A stretch of 64,000 nucleotides of DNA from JAAFJT01 sp043772905 (GCA_043772905.1 JAYVFS010000193.1:19559-83558), one strand, 5' to 3'; positions 42,356-51,256 are shown, numbered from the stretch's first letter. A program made the numbers and translations. The notes: a model not told the origin generated them from the sequence alone.

Positions 42356-43345
42356 TTATAAATCATGTTTCGGATATACCAACCCAATCTCTCCACGCAC
42401 CGCATCCAACAGTTTTATCAAATCCAAACTAAATTGGTGCGTCATAATAGGACTTTCTAACTGATTGGTACTCAAACAGTTGGTAACGTGTGCCGCTTCA
42501 AACTGATAGCCATGACCGTCAAAAGGCATATTGAATGTTTCAACAGAACCGTCTTCCCTTTCGAGCAAAATAGTTTTAGGATGATGGAACGGTGTTGGAA
42601 TATGGATAATGCCTTTTTCACCATAAATCAATGCCTCAATGCGTGAATGATGCATCATGGAGGAATGTCCCATGAAAATTGCGCCATCGTCATATTGAAA
42701 ATTGACGGCGCATGAATAGTCCACACCTGTCTCCCCCATAGCCGCCAAAGCCTGTATTTTAGATGGTTTTCCAAGCACCGACAGAGCCAACATAATCGGA
42801 TAAATACCTATATCGAGTAACGAACCGCCGCCTAAATCGTGGTTGAACGCTCTACCATTCAAATCATAAGGGAATTTTGCACAAAAATCGGCTTTTATAC
42901 TGAGGGGTCTCCCGATAGCACCTGCCGCTACCAAATCCAATGATTTTCGGAACGCAGGGACAAATTGCGACCACATCGCCTCCATAAAAAAAGTATAATT
43001 GTTACGTGCCGTATCAATCAATTTTTGCACCTCTTTCGAGTTCATCGCCAAAGGTTTTTCACATAAAACGGGAATCCTCTTCCGAAGGCACATCATCGCA
43101 ACATCATAATGTAATACGTGTGGCGTCGCCACATAGACAACATCGAGGTGCGGGCAGTTCAAAATAGCTTCATAGCTGCCAAAAGCATACTGCACATGAT
43201 ACTGATCGGCAAATGCGCTCGCCCGTTCACGGTCAGTGGACGCAACAGCATGGAGTTTTGCATCAGGTACTTGCCTGAGGTCTTGAGCAAATTTATGGGC
43301 AATTTTACCTAAGCCAATAATGCCCCAATGTATTTTAGTTTTCAT
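42356..43345 (-). CDS. Gfo/Idh/MocA family oxidoreductase
   Basis: NAD(P)-dependent sugar or polyol dehydrogenase-like enzyme. Start at ATG 43345 (MKTKIHWGIIGLGKIAHKFA); 329 residues. Rossmann loop GIIGLGKIA (~8-16), VYVATPHVLHYDVAMMCLR (~69-87), the catalytic-Lys motif LCEKPLAMNSKE (~92-103), and GGGSLLDIGIYPIML (~167-181), which carries the family His/Asp region. Similar to the dihydrodiol-dehydrogenase-like subgroup. An 11-mer copy (42897) is read antisense GRPLSIKADF. Substrate not predictable. Confidence 0.88.
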   Translation of the reverse strand: MKTKIHWGIIGLGKIAHKFAQDLRQVPDAKLHAVASTDRERASAFADQYHVQYAFGSYEAILNCPHLDVVYVATPHVLHYDVAMMCLRKRIPVLCEKPLAMNSKEVQKLIDTARNNYTFFMEAMWSQFVPAFRKSLDLVAAGAIGRPLSIKADFCAKFPYDLNGRAFNHDLGGGSLLDIGIYPIMLALSVLGKPSKIQALAAMGETGVDYSCAVNFQYDDGAIFMGHSSMMHHSRIEALIYGEKGIIHIPTPFHHPKTILLEREDGSVETFNMPFDGHGYQFEAAHVTNCLSTNQLESPIMTHQFSLDLIKLLDAVRGEIGLVYPKHDL

Positions 43346-43467
43346 AAATATAATTTTAGATTGAAACAAAAATAGTAATGAATTTTCGCAAACCAAGTTT
43401 TTCTGTCTTTTCTATCAACTTTAGATGATTTTTTTTGTTTTTTTGCAGCAAAATTTAAAAAATCATT

Positions 43468-43989
43468 ATGCTAAAATTCATTGCTGTCCTTCTTTTTCTC
43501 GTGGTTTTTGCGGTTGCCGCATACCTTATTTATTCGTTGACAAAACAATATTTCAACAATCGGCATCAAACGCGATTGATAGACCTCCAACAACAACGCG
43601 CTCAACCAACATTGCCACTTCGTTTACAGGCTTGCGAACGCCTTATTTTGTTGTGCGAACGCATTTCCATTCCCAACCTCATCAGCCGCTTGCGTACTGA
43701 GGGGGCATCAGTGAATGATTTACGTTTGGCGATGTTGATAGCGATTCAACAGGAATTTGAACACAATATCACACAACAACTATATGTGAGTGAAAATTTG
43801 TGGAACATCATCATTCTTTCAAGGAACAACACGGCAGATATTGTCAATATGGTTGCCCAAAAATTAGATGGTCAAGTGGATTCAAGTCTCCTCATCAACG
43901 ATTTATTTCAATTTTTAGGTGAACAATCAAGCGATTCTATTATAAAAGCACAAGCCGCTATCCGTCAAGAAGTGGCAGGAATGATGTAG
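43468..43989 (+). CDS. Conserved membrane-anchored protein, unknown function
   Basis: 173 residues. One N-terminal membrane helix (~4-25), then a soluble helical domain: LRLQACERLILLCERISIP, IAIQQEFEHNITQQLYVSEN and LWNIIILSRN. I recall similar sequences as a conserved hypothetical family restricted to Bacteroidota. An 11-mer copy (43694) is read LRTEGASV within a loop. Function unknown. Confidence 0.72.
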   Translation: MLKFIAVLLFLVVFAVAAYLIYSLTKQYFNNRHQTRLIDLQQQRAQPTLPLRLQACERLILLCERISIPNLISRLRTEGASVNDLRLAMLIAIQQEFEHNITQQLYVSENLWNIIILSRNNTADIVNMVAQKLDGQVDSSLLINDLFQFLGEQSSDSIIKAQAAIRQEVAGMM

Positions 43990-44028
43990 TCATAGAATAG
44001 GCGTTAGTTTTTATATGATAATTTATCA

Positions 44029-44061
44029 TTTGATTTTGTCCTAAAACACACCCTAACTTTG
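44029..44061 (+). promoter_or_regulatory. Promoter of the DUF4920 lipoprotein gene
   Basis: TTTG at 44029-44032 and TAACTTTG at 44054-44061, spacing 21 bases: a good match to the Bacteroidota promoter TTTG-N19-21-TAnnTTTG. Confidence 0.6.
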
Positions 44062-44112
44062 CATTTTCTAACTTTTAATATTATTTTTCAAAACTAAAAT
44101 CTGAATAAGACC

Positions 44113-44655
44113 ATGTTAAAAAAGTTCATTGCACCCCTCAGTATCGCAGCACTTCTGGCTGTTGGTTGTAACAAATCAGCTCAATCAACTGCAACAACGG
44201 CTAAAAAAGAAATGACGGAAGAAGAAGCCTATCGCATTTTCAAAGCCAAAGAATCGGATGGCAAAACTTTTGGTGAAAAAGTCACACCCGCAGGCGCAAT
44301 GACTTACGATGCGATGCTTAGTAAAATGGATAAAAAAGACAAACTGGAAAACGTAAAAGTGACAGGCACTGTCTCCGCCGTTTGCAAAGCCAAAGGCTGT
44401 TGGATGAATATCGCCAGCGACAATGGTGCAGAACCGATGTTTGTCAATTTTAAAGACTACGCTTTTTTTATGCCCAAAGATTTGGCAGGTAAGAAAGTCG
44501 TCATGTTGGGTAATGCGTTTAAAGAAGTAACATCTGTTGAAAGCCTGCGCCATTTTGCACAAGATGAAGGCAAATCAAAAGAAGACATCGCTAAAATCAC
44601 AAAGCCAAAAGAAGAAATGAAATTTATGGCAAGCGGTGTTATCATTCTTGACTAG
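44113..44655 (+). CDS. DUF4920 lipoprotein
   Basis: Predicted lipoprotein, 180 residues; lipobox LLAVGC with Cys19. The body matches the DUF4920 pattern: KTFGEKVTPAGAMTYDAML, VKVTGTVSAVCKAKGCWMNI, FVNFKDYAFFMPKDLAGKKV and KFMASGVIILD, an OB-like small beta fold. The two Cys in CKAKGCWM may bind a metal, an inference only. Function unknown. An 11-mer copy (44134) lies within the signal peptide, read antisense IAPLSIAALL. Confidence 0.85.
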   Translation: MLKKFIAPLSIAALLAVGCNKSAQSTATTAKKEMTEEEAYRIFKAKESDGKTFGEKVTPAGAMTYDAMLSKMDKKDKLENVKVTGTVSAVCKAKGCWMNIASDNGAEPMFVNFKDYAFFMPKDLAGKKVVMLGNAFKEVTSVESLRHFAQDEGKSKEDIAKITKPKEEMKFMASGVIILD

Positions 44656-44714
44656 TAACGTGTAAGTAATAACGTACCTTTTGTCATTCATTATTAATAA
44701 AAAACAAACATGCT

Positions 44715-45326
44715 GTGAATTATACGACTGCTAAAACCTTTATTCTCAAAGAGTTAGACAGGCTCTCGCCTGCACTTACTTATCACGGAAAGCACCATAC
44801 TTTAGACGTTTTAAGCGTTGCAGAAAGTTTATGCGTTGCAGAAGGTATACCCTACGAAGAGACGGTTTTGATAATGACAGCTGCATTGCTTCATGATTGT
44901 GGTTTTCTACGACATTACAATGATCATGAAGCCCATAGTTGCCAAATTGCACGTGAAACACTGCCACAGTTCAATTATACTGAGGGGGATATTCAGCGTA
45001 TTTGCGATATGATAATGGCGACTAAAATTCCTCAAACACCGCACGACCATTACGCAGAAATCCTTTGTGATGCCGACCTTGACTATCTGGGACGTAACGA
45101 TTTTTATGTCATAGGGCAATCTCTTTTTTCTGAAATGAAGACCATGAAATTGGTAGAACCAGATGAAGAATGGAACAATATTCAAATGCACTTCCTTGAA
45201 TCGCATCGTTTTTTTACAAAAACAAGCCAATATGCACGGACACCGTGCAAAAAGGAACATATGAAAAGTTTGAAAAAAGGAAGTTTGAAAAAAGGAAGTT
45301 TGAAAAAAAATAATGAAAAAAAATAA
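44715..45326 (+). CDS. HD-domain phosphohydrolase
   Basis: 203 residues, GTG start at 44715 (the nearby ATG at 44710 runs into TGA after one codon). Metal ligands of the HD fold: HHTLDV (~26-31), AALLHDCGFLRHYNDHEAHS (~56-75), and CDADLDYLGR (~118-127). Likely acts on a nucleotide or other phosphoester; substrate unknown. The C-terminal tail is a low-complexity repeat KSLKKGSLKKGSLKK made by tandem 15-bp repeats in the DNA (about 45262-45310) and may be a recent expansion. An 11-mer copy (44977) is read NYTEGDIQ. Confidence 0.85.
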   Translation: MNYTTAKTFILKELDRLSPALTYHGKHHTLDVLSVAESLCVAEGIPYEETVLIMTAALLHDCGFLRHYNDHEAHSCQIARETLPQFNYTEGDIQRICDMIMATKIPQTPHDHYAEILCDADLDYLGRNDFYVIGQSLFSEMKTMKLVEPDEEWNNIQMHFLESHRFFTKTSQYARTPCKKEHMKSLKKGSLKKGSLKKNNEKK

Positions 45327-45708
45327 TGAAAAAAAATAAAAGATAGGCAGCACATCAAAAAGTGGAAACGTTTTATGTACGGTTTGATGACTCAAATATG
45401 TTGCTGAAAAGAAGCAGCCCCCAGAATCAACCCTCACTAGAATGTATGAAAAAAAGTTATAAATTTTAAAAAATTTAGGGATAGCCCTTCAAGTTATCCT
45501 TAAACTTTTAAAAAACGGGGGCTGCAGTCTTTTTTCAGCGTTATTCTCAAATCCCAAAATTAATCCTTTCCTTCGTCAAAATCAATGCTTTGACGCTTTT
45601 TCTATCTTATTTTTTTAATATTTCTCAACTTTCTTTCTCCTCGAAGAAGGCTTTTCATCTATTTTTAAAAAAAATCAACGTCTTCCTTTTTTAAAAACAG
45701 AAAAGTCT
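45327..45708. other. Gene-free stretch before the tRNA
   Basis: Begins with repeats of AATGAAAAAAAAT that continue the tandem pattern at the end of the HD gene. Arms GCAGCCCCC (45414-45422) and GGGGGCTGC (45517-45525) could pair across about 95 bases. Otherwise A+T-rich with nothing recognised. Confidence 0.4.
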
Positions 45709-45716
45709 TATCTTTG
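45709..45716 (+). promoter_or_regulatory. -7 box of the tRNA promoter
   Basis: TATCTTTG, about 18 bases before the tRNA; matches TAnnTTTG. Confidence 0.5.
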
Positions 45717-45733
45717 CGGTCGCTAAACAGAAT

Positions 45734-45807
45734 GGCGCGGTAGCTCAGTTGGTTAGAGCACAGGATTCATAACCCTGAGGTCGGGGGTTCGAGCCCCCCT
45801 TGCGCTA
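45734..45807 (+). tRNA. tRNA with CAT anticodon (tRNA-Met, or tRNA-Ile2)
   Basis: 74 bases fold into a full cloverleaf: acceptor GGCGCGG with TTGCGCT (three G-U pairs), D-stem GCTC/GAGC, anticodon stem CAGGA/CCCTG (one wobble-type mismatch) with loop TTCATAA, and T-stem GGGGG/CCCCC with TTCGAGC. Discriminator A; the CCA is not encoded. CAT may be elongator Met or, if the C is modified to lysidine, Ile; the G1-U72 wobble means that it does not look like the initiator with certainty. Confidence 0.93.
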
Positions 45808-45826
45808 CAAAATTCAATAAATTAAA

Positions 45827-45866
45827 ACGCAACTCATTGTATATCAAAGAGTTGCGTTTTTTTTTA
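45827..45866 (+). terminator. Terminator after the tRNA
   Basis: ACGCAACTC / GAGTTGCGT followed by a run of nine T. Confidence 0.9.
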
Positions 45867-45889
45867 TTGCCTCAACAAATATTAGTTTT

Positions 45890-47089
45890 TTATTTAGGAT
45901 TAAAAAATCCCACACTCGCACCGACCCAATCTTTATCTTTATTGTACCTGACACCTACCATAATGCCTTTGCTGAGGCGAATCAGATTATTAACCACTTT
46001 TGGTCGCGCCCATTCTTTTTTCCAAACCAACAACATGCGTATTTCTATTTTGGCAGGTTCTGTCGCCGTTTTCAGCGCAGCAACGTAATTGACCTTTTCT
46101 TGTAATATATGGTTTGATCGGTCTTCTACTTCGTCTAAGTCCTTTTGTGTAATATTAATTTTAACGCCTTGACCGCTAAATGAAAACAGCGGCTTCAAAA
46201 CATAATTTTCTAAATCCTTAGGGTATTCTGTCAATTTATCAAGGAAATAAGTTTTTGGAATAAAAGCACTTTTCAAAAAGGGCAACGTGTATTTCGAAAT
46301 CCGAAAAAACCAGTTTGGATGTCCAATCCATTCCACATCGAGGTCATCAGTAAAGTTAAAACCAAAAGTCAAATCGGGTCTTTTATCCAATTCATCAAAA
46401 ATGACGCGGTTATAGATTTTTTTTATGTGAACCAATTCACCTTTTTCATTTTTATAAAACAATTGGCGATCTTGTTTAATCACTTTAGTCAAGCATAAAA
46501 CTTTGATACCCAAATGTTTAGCTGTGCCCAAAAAGTCAACTAATGTATTTTGTTTTTCAGGTTCAACCTCCAGAAGCACGACATTTTCAGGGTTTGAATC
46601 GCCTACAATAACCTCTCGCATCAAATTAAGGTACCCCTCAGTATCCAAGCCTTCAAAAAACGGGGTCATGCTGTTGGGGATATCATCAAAAGTTCTTTTA
46701 TAACCTTCGGCTAAATCATTTTGGAAAAAATAAAGCGAAGGAAAACCTTGCATCTCAATGAGTTTAGGCACTAAATCACCCTCTTCTCCTTCACATACGC
46801 CAAAATCCACGACGAGGAAAGTTGGGTGTTCATCTTCATTCGGCACACGGTGTTCTGGCTTCATAGACCCCTCAGTAATTTCTTTGAAATTAGGTCTAAC
46901 AATCACGTCAACAATGTCGTCACAAGCCTGCAACAGTTTGTCACGGAAATCATCGGGCATAAAAACAGGCGTTTCACTAATGCGAAACGATGGTTTATGG
47001 TTGTATTGACCGTAAATATGATCGAGAAAAGCGGCATATTTAGCCTCAGTAAAAGCTGAATTATAGGCTTCACGCAGTTGCGAAATCAT
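45890..47089 (-). CDS. ATP-grasp-like ligase candidate, paired with amidotransferase
   Basis: 399 residues, cytosolic. The C-terminal half has ATP-grasp features: ENYVLKPLFSFSGQGVKI (~310-327) resembles the glycine-rich nucleotide loop after a Lys, and ILQEKVNYV (~348-356) and IEIRMLLVW (~371-379) the Glu/Asp/Asn metal site. The N-terminal part includes PTFLVVDFGVCEGEEGDLVP and LIEMQGFPSLYFFQ. I know such proteins as a Bacteroidota family without assigned reaction. It follows the glutamine-amidotransferase gene by 36 bases on the same strand, so ammonia supplied by that domain could be used to amidate a carboxylate. Two 11-mer copies: 46634 (LDTEGYLNL) and 46867 (ITEGSMK). Confidence 0.68.
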   Translation of the reverse strand: MISQLREAYNSAFTEAKYAAFLDHIYGQYNHKPSFRISETPVFMPDDFRDKLLQACDDIVDVIVRPNFKEITEGSMKPEHRVPNEDEHPTFLVVDFGVCEGEEGDLVPKLIEMQGFPSLYFFQNDLAEGYKRTFDDIPNSMTPFFEGLDTEGYLNLMREVIVGDSNPENVVLLEVEPEKQNTLVDFLGTAKHLGIKVLCLTKVIKQDRQLFYKNEKGELVHIKKIYNRVIFDELDKRPDLTFGFNFTDDLDVEWIGHPNWFFRISKYTLPFLKSAFIPKTYFLDKLTEYPKDLENYVLKPLFSFSGQGVKINITQKDLDEVEDRSNHILQEKVNYVAALKTATEPAKIEIRMLLVWKKEWARPKVVNNLIRLSKGIMVGVRYNKDKDWVGASVGFFNPK

Positions 47090-47125
47090 TGGTTTGTTCG
47101 ATTTTAAGTGTCAAAAATAAGCAAA

Positions 47126-47974
47126 TTAAGCCTCAACTAAATTGCCTTTTAAAGTCATAATGGCATCATTGAGGAAATTCGGCAAAATGGTTTTATGCGT
47201 CAAATTAATTTTTTGGTCGTCTTCCAAATCTGCAAGCATCGTCAGCCATTTTTCTTCACCATAGTCTTTTATGACTTGCGCTTTGCGTTCAGGGTCGTGA
47301 AAATGCGTCAACATACCATCAGCATCGGCTTCTGGATGGAATTGAGTGCCAAAAAACGTTTTTGAAAAACGAATTGCCATAATTGCACGTGGTAAATTGA
47401 CGTGCGGACGCTCTTTTTCCAATGCCACAATCTTAAATCCTTTCTCTTTCAGGTCATCTTTATTGGCATTGACGACTTGCCAATCGCGGAAATCGGCAAT
47501 CCAAAATGGGTTTTTAAGCCCCTTAAAATATGCCTCATGCTTTCCCATATCGGTTTTATTGCAAGGAAAAGTACCAAAAGACCTTGAAACACGCTGTTTT
47601 ATGCTGCCGATTTTGAAGTGTTGACAAGCCAATTGAAACGAGTGGCAAATAAAAAAGGCAAATTTTGGCTCTGATACTGTGCTTGCATCCCGATTATTCG
47701 GGGAGGGGTCTAAATTGTGTTCCCAAAGTTGTTGAATCAAGCCAAAGTAAGCGGCATCCCAACCGCCTTCAAAATCTAAAGGACTGCCTGGACCGCCCGA
47801 AGATAAATAAATATCGAAACTGGTATCAGGTATCTCTTTCTTGAAACGGACATCAAATACTTCGTATGCGAGTAATTCACCATAAGACTCAACGAGACGT
47901 TTGAGATAGAGTGTACCACGATTAGGCACATTATTATTTAAGTCGAGTATGGCTACACGTAACGGTTTTTCCAT
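47126..47974 (-). CDS. Class I glutamine amidotransferase-like protein
   Basis: 282 residues. Nucleophile in FFICHSFQLA (Cys ~113, before the helix) and catalytic His in FFGTQFHPEADADGM (~216-230). The oxyanion motif SSGGPGSPLDFEGGW (~58-72) is present. It lacks the synthetase half of GuaA, so it needs a partner; the ATP-grasp-like gene downstream is the obvious one. Between LWEHNL and KFAFFICHSF the protein carries an unusual peptide DPSPNNRDASTVSEP, encoded by a split 11-mer element (47674-47708); homologues I recall are shorter here. The insert is in frame and just before the catalytic strand. Confidence 0.83.
   Translation of the reverse strand: MEKPLRVAILDLNNNVPNRGTLYLKRLVESYGELLAYEVFDVRFKKEIPDTSFDIYLSSGGPGSPLDFEGGWDAAYFGLIQQLWEHNLDPSPNNRDASTVSEPKFAFFICHSFQLACQHFKIGSIKQRVSRSFGTFPCNKTDMGKHEAYFKGLKNPFWIADFRDWQVVNANKDDLKEKGFKIVALEKERPHVNLPRAIMAIRFSKTFFGTQFHPEADADGMLTHFHDPERKAQVIKDYGEEKWLTMLADLEDDQKINLTHKTILPNFLNDAIMTLKGNLVEA
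47674..47708 (+). repeat. Split 11-mer element with 24-bp hairpin insert, copy A
   Basis: ATACTG (47674-47679), a 24-base insert (47680-47703) and AGGGG (47704-47708). The insert begins TGCTTG, then CATCCCGA, TTAT, TCGGG: a hairpin CCCGA/TCGGG. The same layout occurs at 53517-53552. It lies in frame within the amidotransferase gene. Confidence 0.8.
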
Positions 47975-48136
47975 GCTATTTGATTGGTTGCGAGTGATTT
48001 ATGAATAAAAAAATGAGAAGTATTAGATGGTTTGAACCTCAAAGATAAAACTAATCAAGCAAAAATTAGGTCAGAAATAGTAATGAGGCCTTAAATGGTT
48101 TAAAAATGTTTTACTTTTCGACTCAAATCAAAAAAT

Positions 48137-48814
48137 ATGAAAAATTTTACTAATATCTTCTTTTTCATCCTACTTGGCGACCTTGTTGCACGGGCGATGC
48201 AACCCGATTGGCAACTTGCAGAATATATTTTCAAGCCCTTACTCATGGTTTCGCTTGGTTTCTACTTCGTCAATGCGACGATACTGCGGGGTGTCCGCCA
48301 AAAACAATTTGTCTTTGCTGCCATCGTTTTCAGTCTTTTGGGAGACATATTTCTAATGTTTGAAGGCTATTTCATTCAGGGTTTAGGTGCATTTCTGATT
48401 GCACATATTTTTTATATCCTTGCGTTTCAACCCGAATCGTCTCGTTTTTTTTCAAAAAAAGAACTCCTGATTCCGGGTACTGTCGTCTTGATTTATGGCG
48501 GTATTTTGCTTGGCATTGTTCTGCCAAACGTCGGTTCTGCCTTGAAAATACCGATTATTGTCTATTCTTTCACTATTTTGATAATGTTATTGATGACGTT
48601 ACATCGTTTTGGCAATGTGTCAGATATTTCATTTAAGTATGTCATCATTGGCGCATCGCTTTTTGTTATTTCAGACAGTATGATAGCGATTAGCAAGTTT
48701 GTAACATCCTTTCCAATGGACGGTGTCCTCATCATGGCGACTTATGGCATTGGGCAATATCTAATTGTGGAAGGCTTTTTGAAAAATGTTAACGCTTCCT
48801 CTATTGACAATTAA
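48137..48814 (+). CDS. Lysoplasmalogenase-like (YhhN/TMEM86) membrane protein
   Basis: 225 residues, about seven to eight membrane segments. YhhN-family features: LLGDIFLMF (~69-77), where the Asp is a conserved polar residue within a membrane helix, IAHIFYILAF (~90-99), and SDSMIAISKF (~187-196) near the C-terminus. Animal TMEM86 members cleave the vinyl-ether bond of lysoplasmalogens; the bacterial substrate is not established. A degenerate 11-mer copy (48281, ATACTGCGGGG) is read NATILRGVRQ. Gene stands alone. Confidence 0.85.
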   Translation: MKNFTNIFFFILLGDLVARAMQPDWQLAEYIFKPLLMVSLGFYFVNATILRGVRQKQFVFAAIVFSLLGDIFLMFEGYFIQGLGAFLIAHIFYILAFQPESSRFFSKKELLIPGTVVLIYGGILLGIVLPNVGSALKIPIIVYSFTILIMLLMTLHRFGNVSDISFKYVIIGASLFVISDSMIAISKFVTSFPMDGVLIMATYGIGQYLIVEGFLKNVNASSIDN

Positions 48815-48876
48815 GCCAAACAAAAGTCCGTTAGTAGCCCAAAATAATTTATCCAATTAAAGCATAAAAAATAACC

Positions 48877-49404
48877 ATGCAAAAACTTCTGTTTTTTCTT
48901 TTAGTGTTTGTCTGCGCGTGTACTAAAGTTGAGACACCCGCAGCTGATCTAACACCCGATACGAACACGAGCACAAATAACATCTCTTTTTTTCCGACAT
49001 TAACCGGCAATTTTCAAACCGATATGTTGGGCTACGTAAACGCATTACGCACCAAAGGCTGTAAATGTGATGGCGTGCAAATGCCGCTTGTCGCAGCTTT
49101 GAAATGGAATACCTTACTTGAAAATGCTGCCAAACGCCACGGCAATGACATGTCGAAAAACAATTTCTTTGACCACACAGGGAGCGACGGCAGCACACTG
49201 TCAACAAGGGCAACCGCTGCAGGCTATTCATGGTCAGCTTTAGGCGAAAATATTGCAAAAGGTTATACGAGCGTCCCCTCCGTCATTGACGGTTGGGTCA
49301 AAAGCGGTGGTCATTGCAAAAATATGATGAGTACTAATTTTACAGAGTTGGGCGCTGCAAATATTGGGGTTTATTGGGTTCAGGATTTTGGAAAATCACG
49401 TTAA
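48877..49404 (+). CDS. CAP/SCP-domain lipoprotein
   Basis: 175 residues. Lipobox region LLVFVCAC (Cys at ~15), a Thr-rich spacer, then a CAP (cysteine-rich secretory protein) domain: DMLGYVNALRTKGCKCD, LKWNTLLENAAKRHGNDM, FFDHTGSDGSTLSTRATAAG, ALGENIAKG and VIDGWVKSGGHCKNMMSTNF, which include the conserved His and Glu residues. Extracytoplasmic and of unknown activity, possibly binding lipid or cell-wall material. A palindrome follows. Confidence 0.87.
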   Translation: MQKLLFFLLVFVCACTKVETPAADLTPDTNTSTNNISFFPTLTGNFQTDMLGYVNALRTKGCKCDGVQMPLVAALKWNTLLENAAKRHGNDMSKNNFFDHTGSDGSTLSTRATAAGYSWSALGENIAKGYTSVPSVIDGWVKSGGHCKNMMSTNFTELGAANIGVYWVQDFGKSR

Positions 49405-49427
49405 TTAGTTGAATAACAGCGAATGTT

Positions 49428-49516
49428 TTTTTGTCATTCTGAACGCAGTGAAAGAATCTAAATAGTTCATTTTCAACTATTTACACAGATTTTTTCACTT
49501 CGTTCAGAATGACAAA
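49428..49516. repeat. Dispersed palindrome, family 1, copy 2
   Basis: Same palindrome as at 15755-15846 (arms starting TTGTCATTCTGAACGCAGTG), with a few changes in the right arm and loop. Lies between convergent genes, 14 bases from an imperfect 11-mer copy (49530). Confidence 0.9.
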
Positions 49517-49538
49517 AGACCTTATACTACCCCTCAGT

Positions 49539-51167
49539 TTAGAACACCTTTTCTCCGCCTAAATACGTCGTTAAAACCTTAGTTTTCAAAATATCCGTAG
49601 GCGCAACCGTCATAATGTCTTGATTCAGCATGATGAAATCCGCAAATTTGCCGACTTCAATAGAGCCTTTTTCGTGTTCTTCAAAATTGGCTTTGGCTGC
49701 CCAAATCGTCATACCTCTCAGTGTTTCCTCCCTTGACAAGGCATTTTCCATCTGATAACCACCTTCGGGATAGTTTTTAGCATCGCGCCGAACAACAGCG
49801 GCATAAAACGTCAAAATAGGGTTGATATCTTCAACTGGAAAATCCGTTCCAAGCGGCAACCAACCATTTTCGTTCATCAACCGTTTGAAGGCATAAGCTC
49901 CTTTTTCAGCCTCTTTTCCAAGTCGTTCACCTGCCCAATACATATCAGAAGTGGCGTGCGTGGGTTGCACAGACGGCACAATCGAGTATTTTTTGAATAA
50001 ATCAAAATCCAATTCATTAATAACTTGTGCATGTTCGATGCGCCAACGACGGTCATTGGGACCCCTCAGTATAGAACCATAAATCCTAAGAATTTCCCGA
50101 TTTGCAGAGTCGCCTATGGCGTGTGTACAGGCTTGCATGCCTTCGTGTTCAGCAATTTTTGACATTACCGCTTCGTAGTAATTTTTATCTTTCAACAAAA
50201 AACCAAAGTGATTCGGACGGTCGGCATAAGGATGCAACAAACACGCACCACGTGAACCGAGCGCACCATCGGCATACAATTTAAAACTCCGCACATTGAG
50301 CCAATCCGTTTTGATGATGCCGCGCTTGAAAAGATAGGCATAATTGTCTCTTCCATCGCTCAACATGACGTAAAGGCGCATTTTCAGAGCCTTTTCAGCG
50401 TTCATTTTTTCGATCAATTCAACCGTTTTGTAATCCAAACCACAATCCACAACAGTCGTTAAGCCAACTGCGAAACAGTTTTTTTGCGCCCCGATTAATG
50501 CTTGACGGGCTTGATTTTCAGTCGGTTGCGGCATTTTTGAACGCACCAAACCCACAGCATTGTCCACCAAAACACCTGTCAAAACGCCATTTTTAGTGAT
50601 AATCTCACCACCTACCAGCGTTTGCCCTGCCGTTATATTCGCTAAATCAAGGGCGACTTGATTGCAAATTGCACCATGACCATCTACACGTGTCAGTAAA
50701 ACAGGGCGTTTTGGAAACAGCGCGTCCAATTTTTCTTTTGTCGGATACTCTTTTACTTCCCAATCATTTTGATCCCAACCACGACCCATCAACCACCCCT
50801 CAGTATTTTGCTTCGCAAAGGTTTGACATTTGTCCAAAATATCCTCCCAGCTTTTTGTACCCACTAAATTGACCGTTTGCAAGGTGCTGCCATAGCCATA
50901 AAAATGGGCATGCGCATCAATCAAACCAGGGACAATCGTTTTACCACCTGCATCAACCGTTTTTTTCGCCTTGTATTTTTTGAAAATATCACGACTTGCT
51001 CCAACGGCAACGATTTTGGCATCTTTAACAGCAAAGGCTTCTGCTTTGTCAAATTGCTCATTAACGGTATAGATGTGTGCATTGTGAACGATGAGGTCAA
51101 CTTTTACTTTTTGTGCGAGTAAAATATTGACAGTCAATAGATTAAAGAAAATAAATAATTTGGTCAT
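49539..51167 (-). CDS. Amidohydrolase of the YtcJ-like family, secreted
   Basis: Metal-dependent hydrolase, 542 residues. A signal peptide is likely (MTKLFIFFNLLTVNILLAQ). Amidohydrolase 3 features: VPGLIDAHAHFYGYG (~79-93) with the HxH metal site, VDGHGAICNQVALDLA, IEHAQVIN (~376-383) and LPLGTDFPVEDINPILTFY (~455-473). Substrate unknown; the family acts on N-acyl or imine-type bonds. Two 11-mer copies: 50796 (QNTEGWLMGRG) and 50062 (SILRGPNDRRW). A third, imperfect, copy overlaps its stop codon (49530-49540). Confidence 0.87.
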   Translation of the reverse strand: MTKLFIFFNLLTVNILLAQKVKVDLIVHNAHIYTVNEQFDKAEAFAVKDAKIVAVGASRDIFKKYKAKKTVDAGGKTIVPGLIDAHAHFYGYGSTLQTVNLVGTKSWEDILDKCQTFAKQNTEGWLMGRGWDQNDWEVKEYPTKEKLDALFPKRPVLLTRVDGHGAICNQVALDLANITAGQTLVGGEIITKNGVLTGVLVDNAVGLVRSKMPQPTENQARQALIGAQKNCFAVGLTTVVDCGLDYKTVELIEKMNAEKALKMRLYVMLSDGRDNYAYLFKRGIIKTDWLNVRSFKLYADGALGSRGACLLHPYADRPNHFGFLLKDKNYYEAVMSKIAEHEGMQACTHAIGDSANREILRIYGSILRGPNDRRWRIEHAQVINELDFDLFKKYSIVPSVQPTHATSDMYWAGERLGKEAEKGAYAFKRLMNENGWLPLGTDFPVEDINPILTFYAAVVRRDAKNYPEGGYQMENALSREETLRGMTIWAAKANFEEHEKGSIEVGKFADFIMLNQDIMTVAPTDILKTKVLTTYLGGEKVF

Positions 51168-51256
51168 GTTGTTATATTTTTAATAATTTTGACAAATTTA
51201 AGAAAAACGTCTGAAAACAGACCCCTCAGTATTTTTAACTTTAAATCAATTGGAAA

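Noticed and set aside
45770..45800. CCCTGAGG and GGGGG runs resembling the 11-mer within the tRNA
   Set aside because: They are the anticodon and T stems of the tRNA and do not contain ACTGAGGGG.
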